This document shows positions 1 to 5,257 of a stretch of 5,522 nt of DNA, in pieces (the stretch's first letter is position 1; every line of letters begins with the position of its first letter). Both the position numbers and the translations under genes were made by a program. Origin of the DNA: H2-BAC3 sp045863035. Lineage in GTDB: Bacteria; Bacteroidota; Ignavibacteria; Ignavibacteriales; Ignavibacteriaceae. The notes beneath the pieces were generated by a model. That model was not told where the DNA came from. It did no database searches and saw nothing but the letters and a program-made list of their open reading frames with translations. Where the stretch lies: the NCBI GenBank assembly GCA_045863035.1, contig BTUV01000144.1, positions 1 through 5,522 on the forward strand, given 5' to 3'.

Positions 1-72
1 AGTACCGGCTACATTCCGGATGCCCATGAAAAAAACTGCCCGGTGTATAAGAAATTAAAAATTAAAAATTAA
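1..72 (+). CDS. C-terminal end of an unidentified gene (5' truncated)
   Basis: Frame 1 is open from the first base to a TAA at 70-72 and reads STGYIPDAHEKNCPVY followed by a lysine-rich tail. The first part (GYIPDAHEKNCPVY) looks like real protein. The last six residues are encoded by the AAATTAA repeat and are probably an extension acquired when the repeat overran the original stop. Frames 2 and 3 close earlier (frame 2 at a TAA at 56-58, frame 3 at a TGA at 27-29) and give less protein-like sequence. I do not recognise the family from so short a tail. If real, the gene is co-directional with the DUF4256 gene, 67 bp upstream of it. Confidence 0.5.
   Translation, partial: STGYIPDAHEKNCPVYKKLKIKN
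52..72. repeat. AAATTAA x3 tandem repeat
   Basis: Three exact, contiguous copies of the 7-mer AAATTAA lie at 52-58, 59-65 and 66-72. They overlap the end and stop codon of the incoming gene. The composition resembles the TTAATTTTT words at 784-811, so this may be a fragment of the same intergenic repeat family. Confidence 0.75.
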
Positions 73-139
73 GATATTAGTGTTCTTAACATCTTTTAGC
101 ATTTGTTAACAAGACCGATTATAAAAAGAGGCAAACCCG
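73..139 (+). promoter_or_regulatory. Leader region of the DUF4256 gene with palindrome and RBS
   Basis: The 67-bp spacer carries a perfect 10-bp palindrome, TTGTTAACAA, at 103-112. The word TTAACA occurs at 86-91 and again at 106-111, exactly 20 bp apart, which could be two regulator contacts on one DNA face. AGAGG at 127-131 lies 8 nt before the GTG at 140 and supports that non-ATG start. No complete promoter is convincing: TAGCATTTG at 97-105 resembles a Bacteroidota -7 box with one extra base. The regulatory reading is an inference. Confidence 0.35.
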
Positions 140-697
140 GTGAAAAAAGATCTTACGGCAAAACAAAGCAATGAACTTATCGAAACTCTTAAAACCCGTT
201 TTGAAAAAAACATGAAGCGTCACCAGGGGCTAAAGTGGGGTGATGTTGAGAAAAAACTTAACACCGCAGGGGCTAAGCTCCGTTCTCTTTTTGAAATGGA
301 ACAAACCGGCGGCGAGCCCGATGCAACCGGGTACGATGCAAAAACCAAAGAGTATATATTCACCGACTGTTCGGCGGAGTCACCCGCGGGGCGGCGCAGC
401 TTGTGTTATGATGAAGACGCGCTTGAATCACGGAAACAAAACAAACCCGCCGGAAGCGCAATGAGCATGGCTGCTGAAATGGGTATTGAAATGCTGACCG
501 AAGAACAATATTTTGAACTGCAGAAACTCGGCAGGTTTGACACAAAAACTTCAAGCTGGCTAAAAACCGCGGCAGAACTGAGACAACACGGAGGGGCGAT
601 TTTTGGTGACTGCAGGTATGAGCGGGTGTTTATATATCACAACGGCGCTGAATCATATTACGCGGCGCGCGGGTTCAGAGGGAGAATAAGAATATAG
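140..697 (+). CDS. DUF4256 family protein
   Basis: This 185-residue soluble protein matches, from memory, the DUF4256 family (Pfam PF14066), whose molecular function is not known. Conserved-looking blocks are TGGEPD (residues 56-61), DCSAES (76-81), GRRSLCYD (84-91), the stretch MAAEMGIEMLTEEQY (110-124), FDTKTSSW (133-140) and HNGAESYYAARGFRG (167-181). The length is as expected for a complete member. It has no signal peptide or membrane segment and is presumably cytoplasmic. The start is GTG at 140 with AGAGG 8 nt upstream, and the next in-frame ATG, at residue 25, would cut into the helical N-terminus. The gene is followed by an AT-rich spacer and a convergent gene, so it is transcribed alone or with the truncated gene on its left. 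Family assignment is firm, and no role can be given. Confidence 0.93.
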   Translation: MKKDLTAKQSNELIETLKTRFEKNMKRHQGLKWGDVEKKLNTAGAKLRSLFEMEQTGGEPDATGYDAKTKEYIFTDCSAESPAGRRSLCYDEDALESRKQNKPAGSAMSMAAEMGIEMLTEEQYFELQKLGRFDTKTSSWLKTAAELRQHGGAIFGDCRYERVFIYHNGAESYYAARGFRGRIRI

Positions 698-820
698 GTA
701 GTAATTAGTAATGAAATCAATGTACAATTTACACCCTCGTTACAATGAATAATTTATAATCTTGATCTCACAGAGAACTTCTCTCATCCTTAATTTTTCA
801 TTCTTAATTTTTTATTAAAT
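698..820. other. Convergent intergenic spacer with AT-rich repeats
   Basis: This 123-bp spacer lies between the convergent DUF4256 and membrane protein genes. It starts with AGTAATGAA (707-715), a word that recurs just after the stop of the gene ending at 4230. A short inverted repeat, AGAGA-ACT-TCTCT, near 772-784 is followed by T-rich sequence and might act as a weak terminator, but the stem is only five pairs. I see no gene. Confidence 0.5.
784..811. repeat. 14-bp tandem repeat, two copies (TCATYCTTAATTTT)
   Basis: Units at 784-797 and 798-811 are identical except for one C/T difference (TCATCCTTAATTTT and TCATTCTTAATTTT). The reverse complement of 794-805, AAGAATGAAAAA, occurs again at 4244-4255 downstream of another gene. 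This points to a dispersed intergenic repeat family. It sits directly after the stop of the - strand membrane protein gene. Confidence 0.65.
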
Positions 821-1357
821 TTATGTTCCGCTCTGTTTTTTGAATAATACCAACCGCGCCACCAAGACCACAACTATATATATCACGACTGCATCGGCAG
901 TTTTAAAGCCGCGAGTGAGGATAAGTCCGGGTAGATTGTCGGGGAGCCGGTTCATCCCATAAAGCGCAAAGCTGTATCCGGTCAGCAGCATGGCAAGGAT
1001 AATGCCTTTTACGGTTTTAAGATATTTAATTGAGATGCCTTTAATAAGGGAAATTCCCGCAAAGAAGAGAAATCCGATTGAAGCAGGGAAGAGAAATTCA
1101 ATCAGCGATTTTGCGGCAGAAAGCAAAGCCGAACCGCCTTTTTCCGGACCTCCGCAGTTATTCCAGTCGCAGAGGAGCGTGTGGCTCTCAGCCGAGCGTA
1201 GTCCGTCTATTGCGATTACAAACCGCTCTCCGGACGCCCCGATCCCGGAATAGAGGGGGAATTCAAGCACCGCTACCGTCAGCCAGGGGAGGGGCAGCAC
1301 GGCGAGGTAGAGGAGGATCCTTATTTTATTTGAAAGACTTAAATCGCGGATATTCAT
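821..1357 (-). CDS. Four-helix integral membrane protein of unknown function
   Basis: The gene encodes 178 residues with four hydrophobic segments at about residues 13-33, 85-107, 115-135 and 152-172. Lysines and arginines at the N-terminus, between helices 2 and 3 (K106, K111, K114, K117) and at the C-terminus (KK at 173-174) predict both termini in the cytoplasm. That would put the 34-84 loop outside. The loop contains two cysteines five residues apart (LLCDWNNCGG, C63 and C68) that could form a disulfide or bind a metal. I do not recognise the family. The ATG at 1357 has no Shine-Dalgarno sequence, but a promoter-like TATATTTG lies 33 bp upstream, which would leave a short leader. It is divergent from the TPR/acidic-tail gene. 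The alternating helix and loop pattern makes a real gene likely, and the topology is inferred. Confidence 0.8.
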   Translation of the reverse strand: MNIRDLSLSNKIRILLYLAVLPLPWLTVAVLEFPLYSGIGASGERFVIAIDGLRSAESHTLLCDWNNCGGPEKGGSALLSAAKSLIEFLFPASIGFLFFAGISLIKGISIKYLKTVKGIILAMLLTGYSFALYGMNRLPDNLPGLILTRGFKTADAVVIYIVVVLVARLVLFKKQSGT

Positions 1358-1390
1358 GGTATTTGGCTAAAAATCCGATGTTTTTGGTTA

Positions 1391-1398
1391 CAAATATA
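1391..1398 (-). promoter_or_regulatory. Bacteroidota-type -7 box (TATATTTG) for the membrane protein gene
   Basis: Read on the - strand the sequence is TATATTTG, an exact match to the Bacteroidota consensus TAnnTTTG. Twenty bases upstream (1419-1422) is TATG, three of four matches to the -33 element TTTG. Transcription would begin around 1385, about 28 nt before the ATG. The consensus is established for Bacteroidota; its use here depends on the inferred lineage. Confidence 0.42.
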
Positions 1399-1404
1399 GC
1401 GATT

Positions 1405-1418
1405 GCAGGTCGCAGGTT
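1405..1418. repeat. Short direct repeat GCAGGTC / GCAGGTT
   Basis: Two adjacent 7-mers (1405-1411 and 1412-1418) differ only in the last base. They fill the spacer between the proposed -33 and -7 boxes of the leftward promoter, where a regulator could act. This may be chance. Confidence 0.25.
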
Positions 1419-1448
1419 CATAATATTGTAATGAATAGTAGCCCCGAT

Positions 1449-1469
1449 ATCCTTGGAGCTTTTAAGGAT
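1449..1469. other. Small inverted repeat between divergent promoters
   Basis: ATCCTT (1449-1454) is the inverse complement of AAGGAT (1464-1469), with a 9-base loop. It overlaps the proposed -33 region (1460-1463) of the rightward promoter, so it could be an operator. A six-pair stem is close to what chance allows in this much sequence. Confidence 0.25.
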
Positions 1470-1483
1470 GACCTGAGGATTAG

Positions 1484-1491
1484 TATATTTG
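1484..1491 (+). promoter_or_regulatory. Bacteroidota-type -7 box (TATATTTG) for the TPR/acidic-tail gene
   Basis: TATATTTG matches TAnnTTTG exactly. TTTT at 1460-1463, 20 bases upstream, matches three of four bases of the -33 TTTG. A transcript would start near 1497. The box overlaps the alternative TTG start at 1489, so if it is the promoter then the ATG at 1522 must be the real start. Confidence 0.42.
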
Positions 1492-1521
1492 TCAAACCTA
1501 ATAAAACATCTTACGAGAACC

Positions 1522-3619
1522 ATGACAAAAATATTAAACCTTAACCCGGTAAACACAGGTCTGCCCTTCAAGTGGTATCCTTTAACAGAGCTTTTCAGAG
1601 ATTTCCTGCGCGAAAAAACTTTGCCGGAAGGATTGTGTATTATTGACTCTGCTACTGATAAAATGATTTTTATTGATGAGGGAGTGGACAGGGATATCTT
1701 TATTGACAACTTTTTGGTGAGCGATTTTAGTCTATATATGGGAAAGAGGTATGCAAAAGTAGCTCTGGATGATATTGTAATGCTGGGCAGAGAGTCAGTG
1801 AACCGCAGGATTTTTGAGGCAATAGAAAAATTACCCGAACTTAAAAAAAATCCCTTTGTAACAGAAAACCAGATATATGATTTATTACAAAGGGAGGTGA
1901 TGTATGGCAGTGAGAATTTTGCCGAATATCTGGATGAGCTTGAACCCGGGGTTATTGAAGAAATGCTTGCTTTACTGAAGCTGATGTTTGTGCGGCTGGG
2001 AGACAGGAAATCAGTTGATGAAATACTTGGTAAGACCATAAGCTCATTTACTTTCCCCCTGGAATATGATACTATTGCATCAACCATGAAAATAGCCGCC
2101 CTGATGCTTGAGGATAAGCGTTCAGCAGAAAAACTGTTTAATGAACTGGATAAAACCGAAAACAGCGCGAAACAAAAAACAGAAACCGCCGCACTCGGAC
2201 GGTATATATTGAACAAAAAAACCGATACGGCAAAAGTTTTTCAGGAATGTTTTGCCGCGGTGGAAAACTATCAGGAATGCGCGGAGGATGTAAAAAATCT
2301 GGCAAGGTATTTCGATTTCAACTATGCCCGCGATTTGTTTAAAAAGGGATTCAAGGAAGTTGAATATGGTTTTGAATGGCTGACCCCGGCGACTCTAGCA
2401 CTGTATCTTTTTGACGACACACAAACTGCCGAACAGTTTATTTTGAAAGCCAAAAACTCTGAATTATCTGAAATTGACGCGGCCTATTTTCATGAATTTT
2501 ATTTAATGACTGATAAGGAGAAAGAATTTACCGAAGAACTGCTCTCCAAAAAAAATCCATTAAAAACCACTATGGAGGGGATATTAGGTTTCTATCTGAT
2601 CAATGTAAAATATATAGAGGGTAATATAGCTAAATATGAACGTTCTGTTAAACAAGTTCTGACCAGATCCGTTGACACATTGTTCCTGCTTGATATAGCT
2701 TTTGACCTGCATGGCTTTTATCCGTACGCTAAAGACATGGATGGTTTTTTTATCGCTGCAAAAAAACGTGCACGAACATCTGAGGATTATACCCAACTCG
2801 CGCGCTGGATATTGGAAAGCGCACAGCAAAACAAAAGCGAAGCAGAAATGTACATTAATAAAGCTTCTAAATCGGCCACGTATGGTTTTGAGTATTTCAA
2901 AATTGCTAAATTACTGTTAGAACACGGCAGAAATAAAGAAGCAGAACCTCTTTTTGATAAAGCAATGTATTTATCGGAAGACCCTCGCGAGTTAATACAA
3001 ATTGCCGAAGCATGGCACACACTCGGACGCAACAGTAACGCAAAAAAAGCACTTCGAGCCGCTGAGTCTTATACTTATTTTGAGAAGGATTTTAAGGAAT
3101 TGGCGATGTTTTGGATGATGTGGTTTGGAGATAACGATTCATCAACACGCTGCATTGAGAAAGCAGTAAAAGCGGCCTGGAAACTAAGCAAAAACAACGG
3201 CAATGATGTTGATGAAGACTATGATGAGGATTACGAGGAGGATGAAGATTACGAAGACGATGATGAAGATACTGAGGATGATGAAGATACTGAGGACGAT
3301 GAAGATGCTGAGGAGGATGAAGATTACGAGGAGGATGAAGATTACGAGGAGGATGAAGATTACGNNNNNNNNNNNNNNNNNNNNNNNNNNNNNNNNNNNN
3401 NNNNNNNNNNNNNNNNNNNNNNNNNNNNNNNNNNNNNNNNNNNNNNNNNNNNNNNNNNNNNNNNAGGAGGATGAAGATTACGAGGAGGATGAAGATTACG
3501 AGGAGGATGAAGATTACGAGGAGGATGAAGATTACGAAGACGATGATGAAGATTTCGAGGACGATGAAGATATTGATGACGATGAGGATGATAACGATAA
3601 AAATAAATTCAGCAAATAG
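1522..3619 (+). CDS. TPR-like repeat protein with long acidic EEDEDY-repeat tail (interrupted by assembly gap)
   Basis: The body (about 560 residues from the ATG at 1522) is rich in amphipathic helices. Recognisable 32-36 residue helix-turn-helix units, TPR- or Sel1-like, start at about residues 420, 455, 487 and 522; less regular ones lie at about 250-320. The N-terminal 100 residues are not recognised. From residue 562 (position 3205) to the end the chain is almost only Asp and Glu, with an aromatic or small residue about every sixth position, ending DKNKFSK. There is no signal peptide or membrane helix, so it is probably cytoplasmic. The 100 Ns shift the frame: codons before the gap are in frame 1 and after it in frame 2. 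Removing the Ns joins the 18-bp repeat perfectly and gives 665 codons, a minimum if copies are missing. A TTG at 1489 with GAGG 10 nt upstream is an alternative start. The TPR-like fold suggests protein binding, and the tail could bind basic proteins or cations. Function is unknown. Confidence 0.85.
3229..3270 (+). repeat. 42-bp exact repeat, left copy
   Basis: Positions 3229-3270 are identical to 3512-3553. The 42 bp consist of GATTAC, one core unit and an EDDDED-coding variant unit. The same variant block on both sides of the uniform tract suggests a block duplication larger than the 18-bp unit. Confidence 0.9.
3365..3464. other. Assembly gap (100 N)
   Basis: Exactly 100 Ns interrupt the 18-bp repeat. 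Exactly 100 is the conventional placeholder for a gap of unknown length. Left flank ...TACG and right flank AGGAGG... join in perfect repeat phase, so the true missing length is probably a multiple of 18 bp, including zero. The contigs may even overlap. Confidence 0.95.
3512..3553 (+). repeat. 42-bp exact repeat, right copy
   Basis: This is the exact partner of 3229-3270. The copies diverge immediately afterwards (ACT versus TTC, Thr versus Phe). Confidence 0.9.
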
Positions 3620-3645
3620 TTTTATTATCTTCTGAATACATACAG

Positions 3646-4230
3646 TTGGCACTGCTCAGGTATATAACCGACACGATGCGCCAGCCGAAGCTACGCAAAC
3701 TGGCGGAAGAAACGATTAAGCAAAACCGTTTTGCTGATGCTCTGATTTGCGCCGGGGAGGGGCTGAAACTTGACCACGCATTCGCTCCGGCAACCGTGAC
3801 GCTGTTATATATAAAAACCATGGCGCTCTTTGGGCTGGGAAGAAATGATGAAGCGATTGATACCTGGCGGCTGATATTGCAAAAACACCTTCCGCATTTT
3901 CCGGAGCAGTATCAGTGGAAATATCTTTCCGCGTATCTCCCATTCATAGCATCAGAGATTGTTCATGCGCTTCTTTCGTATGAGCAAAAGCTGCTTAACT
4001 ATCGCATTTCACTGAATCCGGGTAAGGGGCAGAACGGTGAAAATTTCTGGTTTTTTGAATCACAACTTCACTATTCAAAAGAAGCCGTTGAGGTTCCGGC
4101 TGAGGTAATAAGCAGTGCGTTACGGCTGACATTCCCCGAATCACTCCCCTTTACACTTGAATGTTACTATCTGAGCAGCGGTGACGGCGGAGAAACAAGG
4201 GAGCTGTTATATACAAAGGAAGTTCAATAA
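3646..4230 (+). CDS. Small TPR-like protein, probably co-transcribed with the acidic-tail protein
   Basis: The gene encodes up to 194 residues. Residues 17-44 (ending in the stretch NRFADALICAGEGLKLDHA) and 50-82 (with GLGRNDEAIDTWRLIL) form two TPR-like helical hairpins with the usual small and large hydrophobic residues and a G-x-x-x-E-A turn. The remaining 110 residues are not recognised. There is no signal peptide or membrane segment. The frame opens at 3607. The longest start is TTG at 3646, but an ATG at 3676 (residue 11, MRQPKLRKLAEE) is equally plausible and still includes the TPR region. Neither has a good Shine-Dalgarno sequence. It begins 26 bp after the stop of the acidic-tail gene on the same strand with no terminator between, so translational coupling or reinitiation is possible. 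The shared repeat fold suggests the two products act together, which is an inference. Function is unknown. Confidence 0.8.
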   Translation: MALLRYITDTMRQPKLRKLAEETIKQNRFADALICAGEGLKLDHAFAPATVTLLYIKTMALFGLGRNDEAIDTWRLILQKHLPHFPEQYQWKYLSAYLPFIASEIVHALLSYEQKLLNYRISLNPGKGQNGENFWFFESQLHYSKEAVEVPAEVISSALRLTFPESLPFTLECYYLSSGDGGETRELLYTKEVQ

Positions 4231-4236
4231 ATTATG

Positions 4237-4255
4237 AGTAATGAAGAATGAAAAA
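4237..4255. repeat. Copy of dispersed AT-rich intergenic word (AGTAATGAA + AAGAATGAAAAA)
   Basis: AGTAATGAA matches 707-715. AAGAATGAAAAA is the exact reverse complement of 794-805. In both places the words lie within about 30 bp of a stop codon, as expected for a dispersed intergenic repeat rather than coding sequence. Confidence 0.5.
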
Positions 4256-4471
4256 CATTTTAAGCCCCCCCTTTTTTTTCCAATACGGATTTAAATAAAC
4301 GAAGAATCATATTTAGTTGAAGTATATACCGGGGAAAAGTTAAGGTTGTCAGGAGAGAGGGGGTTTTGGGGTGAGTTCAAAAAAGCCAAATAAGTGTACC
4401 CTTCCCAAGAGGCGGGCAAAGAACAGTTTAAACGCAATCCGCCTAAGCGTAAAGCAAAAAGTTTTAAATTC

Positions 4472-4485
4472 TCAACTTTCAACTC
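4472..4485. repeat. 7-bp tandem TCAACTT/TCAACTC
   Basis: Two adjacent 7-mers differ by one base. I associate TCAACTTTCAACT-type words with Bacteroidota-like intergenic regions, which is recollection rather than a search result. Confidence 0.4.
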
Positions 4486-4506
4486 ACTTTTCGATTGGTA
4501 CAAATA

Positions 4507-4542
4507 CCGTTTGATTTCTACCGTTGGAGTTTTCTCAAACGG
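4507..4542. terminator. 8-bp inverted repeat CCGTTTGA / TCAAACGG, possible terminator or operator
   Basis: The arms lie at 4507-4514 and 4535-4542 and are perfectly complementary, with a 20-base loop. The repeat is 93-128 bp downstream of the - strand cold-shock-domain gene, a position where a 3'-end hairpin is reasonable. No clear U-tract follows on either strand, so it would not be a standard intrinsic terminator. It could be an mRNA 3'-end stabiliser or a protein-binding site. Confidence 0.35.
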
Positions 4543-4634
4543 GTCGATAGACTTTCGCCAAATAGTGTGACACTTTTACTGCAAAATTCCGGAAGTTCTT
4601 TCTTTTCAATACGAGAGAATTATCCGCCGTGGTT

Positions 4635-5174
4635 TCAGAACTTATAATGCAAAACATCTTCATACCAAAATGGCTTTGACTCGTTTTCTTTAATCGAATC
4701 AAAGTTAAGAAACTCAAGAAGCCGCTGATATTCTTCTTTTGATATATAAGGCAAAATTGTAGTGGGGAGATTTTTTACTTTTTGAGAATTCAATACTTCG
4801 TTAATCAGTTCCGGTGTCAGGTGGCTTCCTTTTTTAAGTTCATCAAACGCATAAAGCAAGTCATAAAGATTAATTGTTCCGGTGTTAAACTCAGCAATAA
4901 TTCTAACGGAAAAATCAGGTATCAGATCAGCCGGAACACTCTCCAGCGCGTACCATATTTTATCTGCTTTTCTTTTTCCCGTGGGTTGAAGTTTTGAGGT
5001 GAAATAAATGATAAAGTCTCCACGTTTCATTTTGTTCAGTTTTTCCCGGAAGTCATCCCTTTGTATCTGCGAAAAATGGAAAAATATGTCAAACGGATAG
5101 TGAAGCCCCTTCAAAAACCCGTATCCTTTTTCGTCAATTTTCTTAACCCTGCAAAAATCAAGCGGTTCAATCAT
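4635..5174 (-). CDS. Cold-shock-domain (OB-fold) protein with C-terminal extension
   Basis: The first 75 residues of this 179-residue protein read as a cold-shock domain. CRVKKID (8-14) corresponds to the usual G-x-V-K-W-F strand. KGYGFL (16-21) is the RNP1 motif (KGFGFI in CspA). DIFFHFSQI (29-37) is RNP2 (DVFVHFSAI). GDFIIYFTSKL (52-62) and GKRKADKIW (66-74) match the final strands. The aromatic residues of RNP1 and RNP2 that stack on nucleic acid bases are present, so RNA or single-stranded DNA binding is likely. The K-W-F tryptophan is absent. The remaining 100 residues are helical and not recognised, whereas CspA-type proteins are about 70 residues long. The ATG at 5174 lacks a strong Shine-Dalgarno sequence; a GAGA about 17 nt upstream is too far away to help. 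The gene is divergent from the SemiSWEET gene. It may be an RNA-binding regulator, but the target cannot be named. Confidence 0.82.
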   Translation of the reverse strand: MIEPLDFCRVKKIDEKGYGFLKGLHYPFDIFFHFSQIQRDDFREKLNKMKRGDFIIYFTSKLQPTGKRKADKIWYALESVPADLIPDFSVRIIAEFNTGTINLYDLLYAFDELKKGSHLTPELINEVLNSQKVKNLPTTILPYISKEEYQRLLEFLNFDSIKENESKPFWYEDVLHYKF

Positions 5175-5257
5175 ATATTGTTTCGGTTTTCTCTAGAATG
5201 ATTACATTTACACTTTAAAAATACGCAATTCTGAACCGGAAAAAGGAAAAATTACGA
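5175..5257. promoter_or_regulatory. Divergent promoter region between cold-shock-domain and SemiSWEET genes
   Basis: These 83 bp must hold the starts of two opposite transcripts. On the + strand TACATTTA (5203-5210) is one base off the TAnnTTTG -7 consensus, with TTG at 5178-5180, 22 bp upstream. The match is weak. AAGGA (5243-5247) lies 10 nt before the TTG at 5258 and supports that start. No leftward promoter is clear. Confidence 0.35.

Larger units (their letters stand above)
3211..3592 (+). repeat. Acidic hexapeptide-coding repeat array around the gap
   Basis: The core unit is GAGGAGGATGAAGATTAC (EEDEDY). Exact copies lie at 3235-3252, 3310-3327, 3328-3345 and 3346-3363, then after the Ns at 3465-3481 (first base lost), 3482-3499, 3500-3517 and 3518-3535. 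Degenerate units of the same design flank them (EDDDEDT, EDDEDT, EDDEDA, EDDDEDF, EDDEDI). The exact copies agree even at synonymous sites, which indicates recent expansion by slippage or unequal crossing-over. Confidence 0.95.
4231..4634. other. 404-bp intergenic region with repeat remnants, no convincing gene
   Basis: The spacer lies between the convergent ends of the small TPR gene and the cold-shock-domain gene. A 70-codon - strand frame at 4291-4503 lacks any recognisable sequence and runs through the low-complexity words. Contents from the left: AGTAATGAA (4237-4245) with AAGAATGAAAAA (4244-4255), both shared with the 698-820 spacer; a C7T8 run (4265-4279); a G-rich segment near 4350-4375; a TCAACTT/TCAACTC tandem (4472-4485); and an inverted repeat (4507-4542). 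It looks like accumulated intergenic repeat debris. Confidence 0.6.

Noticed and set aside
772..784. AGAGA-ACT-TCTCT hairpin as a terminator for the DUF4256 gene
   Set aside because: Five A/G-T/C pairs with a 3-base loop are too weak, and the following sequence is not a clean T-run.
990..1431. Two + strand frames opposite the membrane protein gene
   Set aside because: They are antisense to a gene with clear membrane-helix periodicity, and their Arg/Pro/Ser-rich translations look like shadows.
1326..2216. Long 296-codon open frame on the - strand
   Set aside because: It is antisense to the TPR-like gene. Its Ser/Ile/Phe-rich translation is what the complement of Lys/Glu-rich coding gives, it overlaps the start of the membrane protein gene, and it shows no recognisable domain.
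3203..3364. Basic MKITRR-repeat frame on the + strand
   Set aside because: It is the +1 frame of the acidic array. The same frame becomes the true acidic frame after the gap only because the 100 Ns shift the phase.
3211..3600. Acidic array as a CRISPR or non-coding satellite
   Set aside because: Units are contiguous without spacers, keep an open reading frame on both sides of the gap and end in a normal stop codon, so this is a coding repeat.
3092..3652. Hydrophobic ILLVIF-repeat frame on the - strand
   Set aside because: It is the mirror of the acidic repeat and changes from ILLVIF to RNLHPP across the Ns, so it is a shadow.
4265..4279. C7T8 run as an intrinsic terminator
   Set aside because: There is T-rich sequence but no complementary G-rich arm immediately upstream. 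The later G-rich segment near 4350 is too far and imperfect. The run is more likely a sequencing-error-prone homopolymer.
4291..4503. 70-codon frame on the - strand (MYQSKSELKVENLK...)
   Set aside because: It runs through low-complexity and repeat-like intergenic sequence, has no ribosome-binding site and no familiar protein pattern.
4535..4717. 60-codon frame on the - strand
   Set aside because: It overlaps the 3' end of the cold-shock-domain gene in another frame and has no supporting features.
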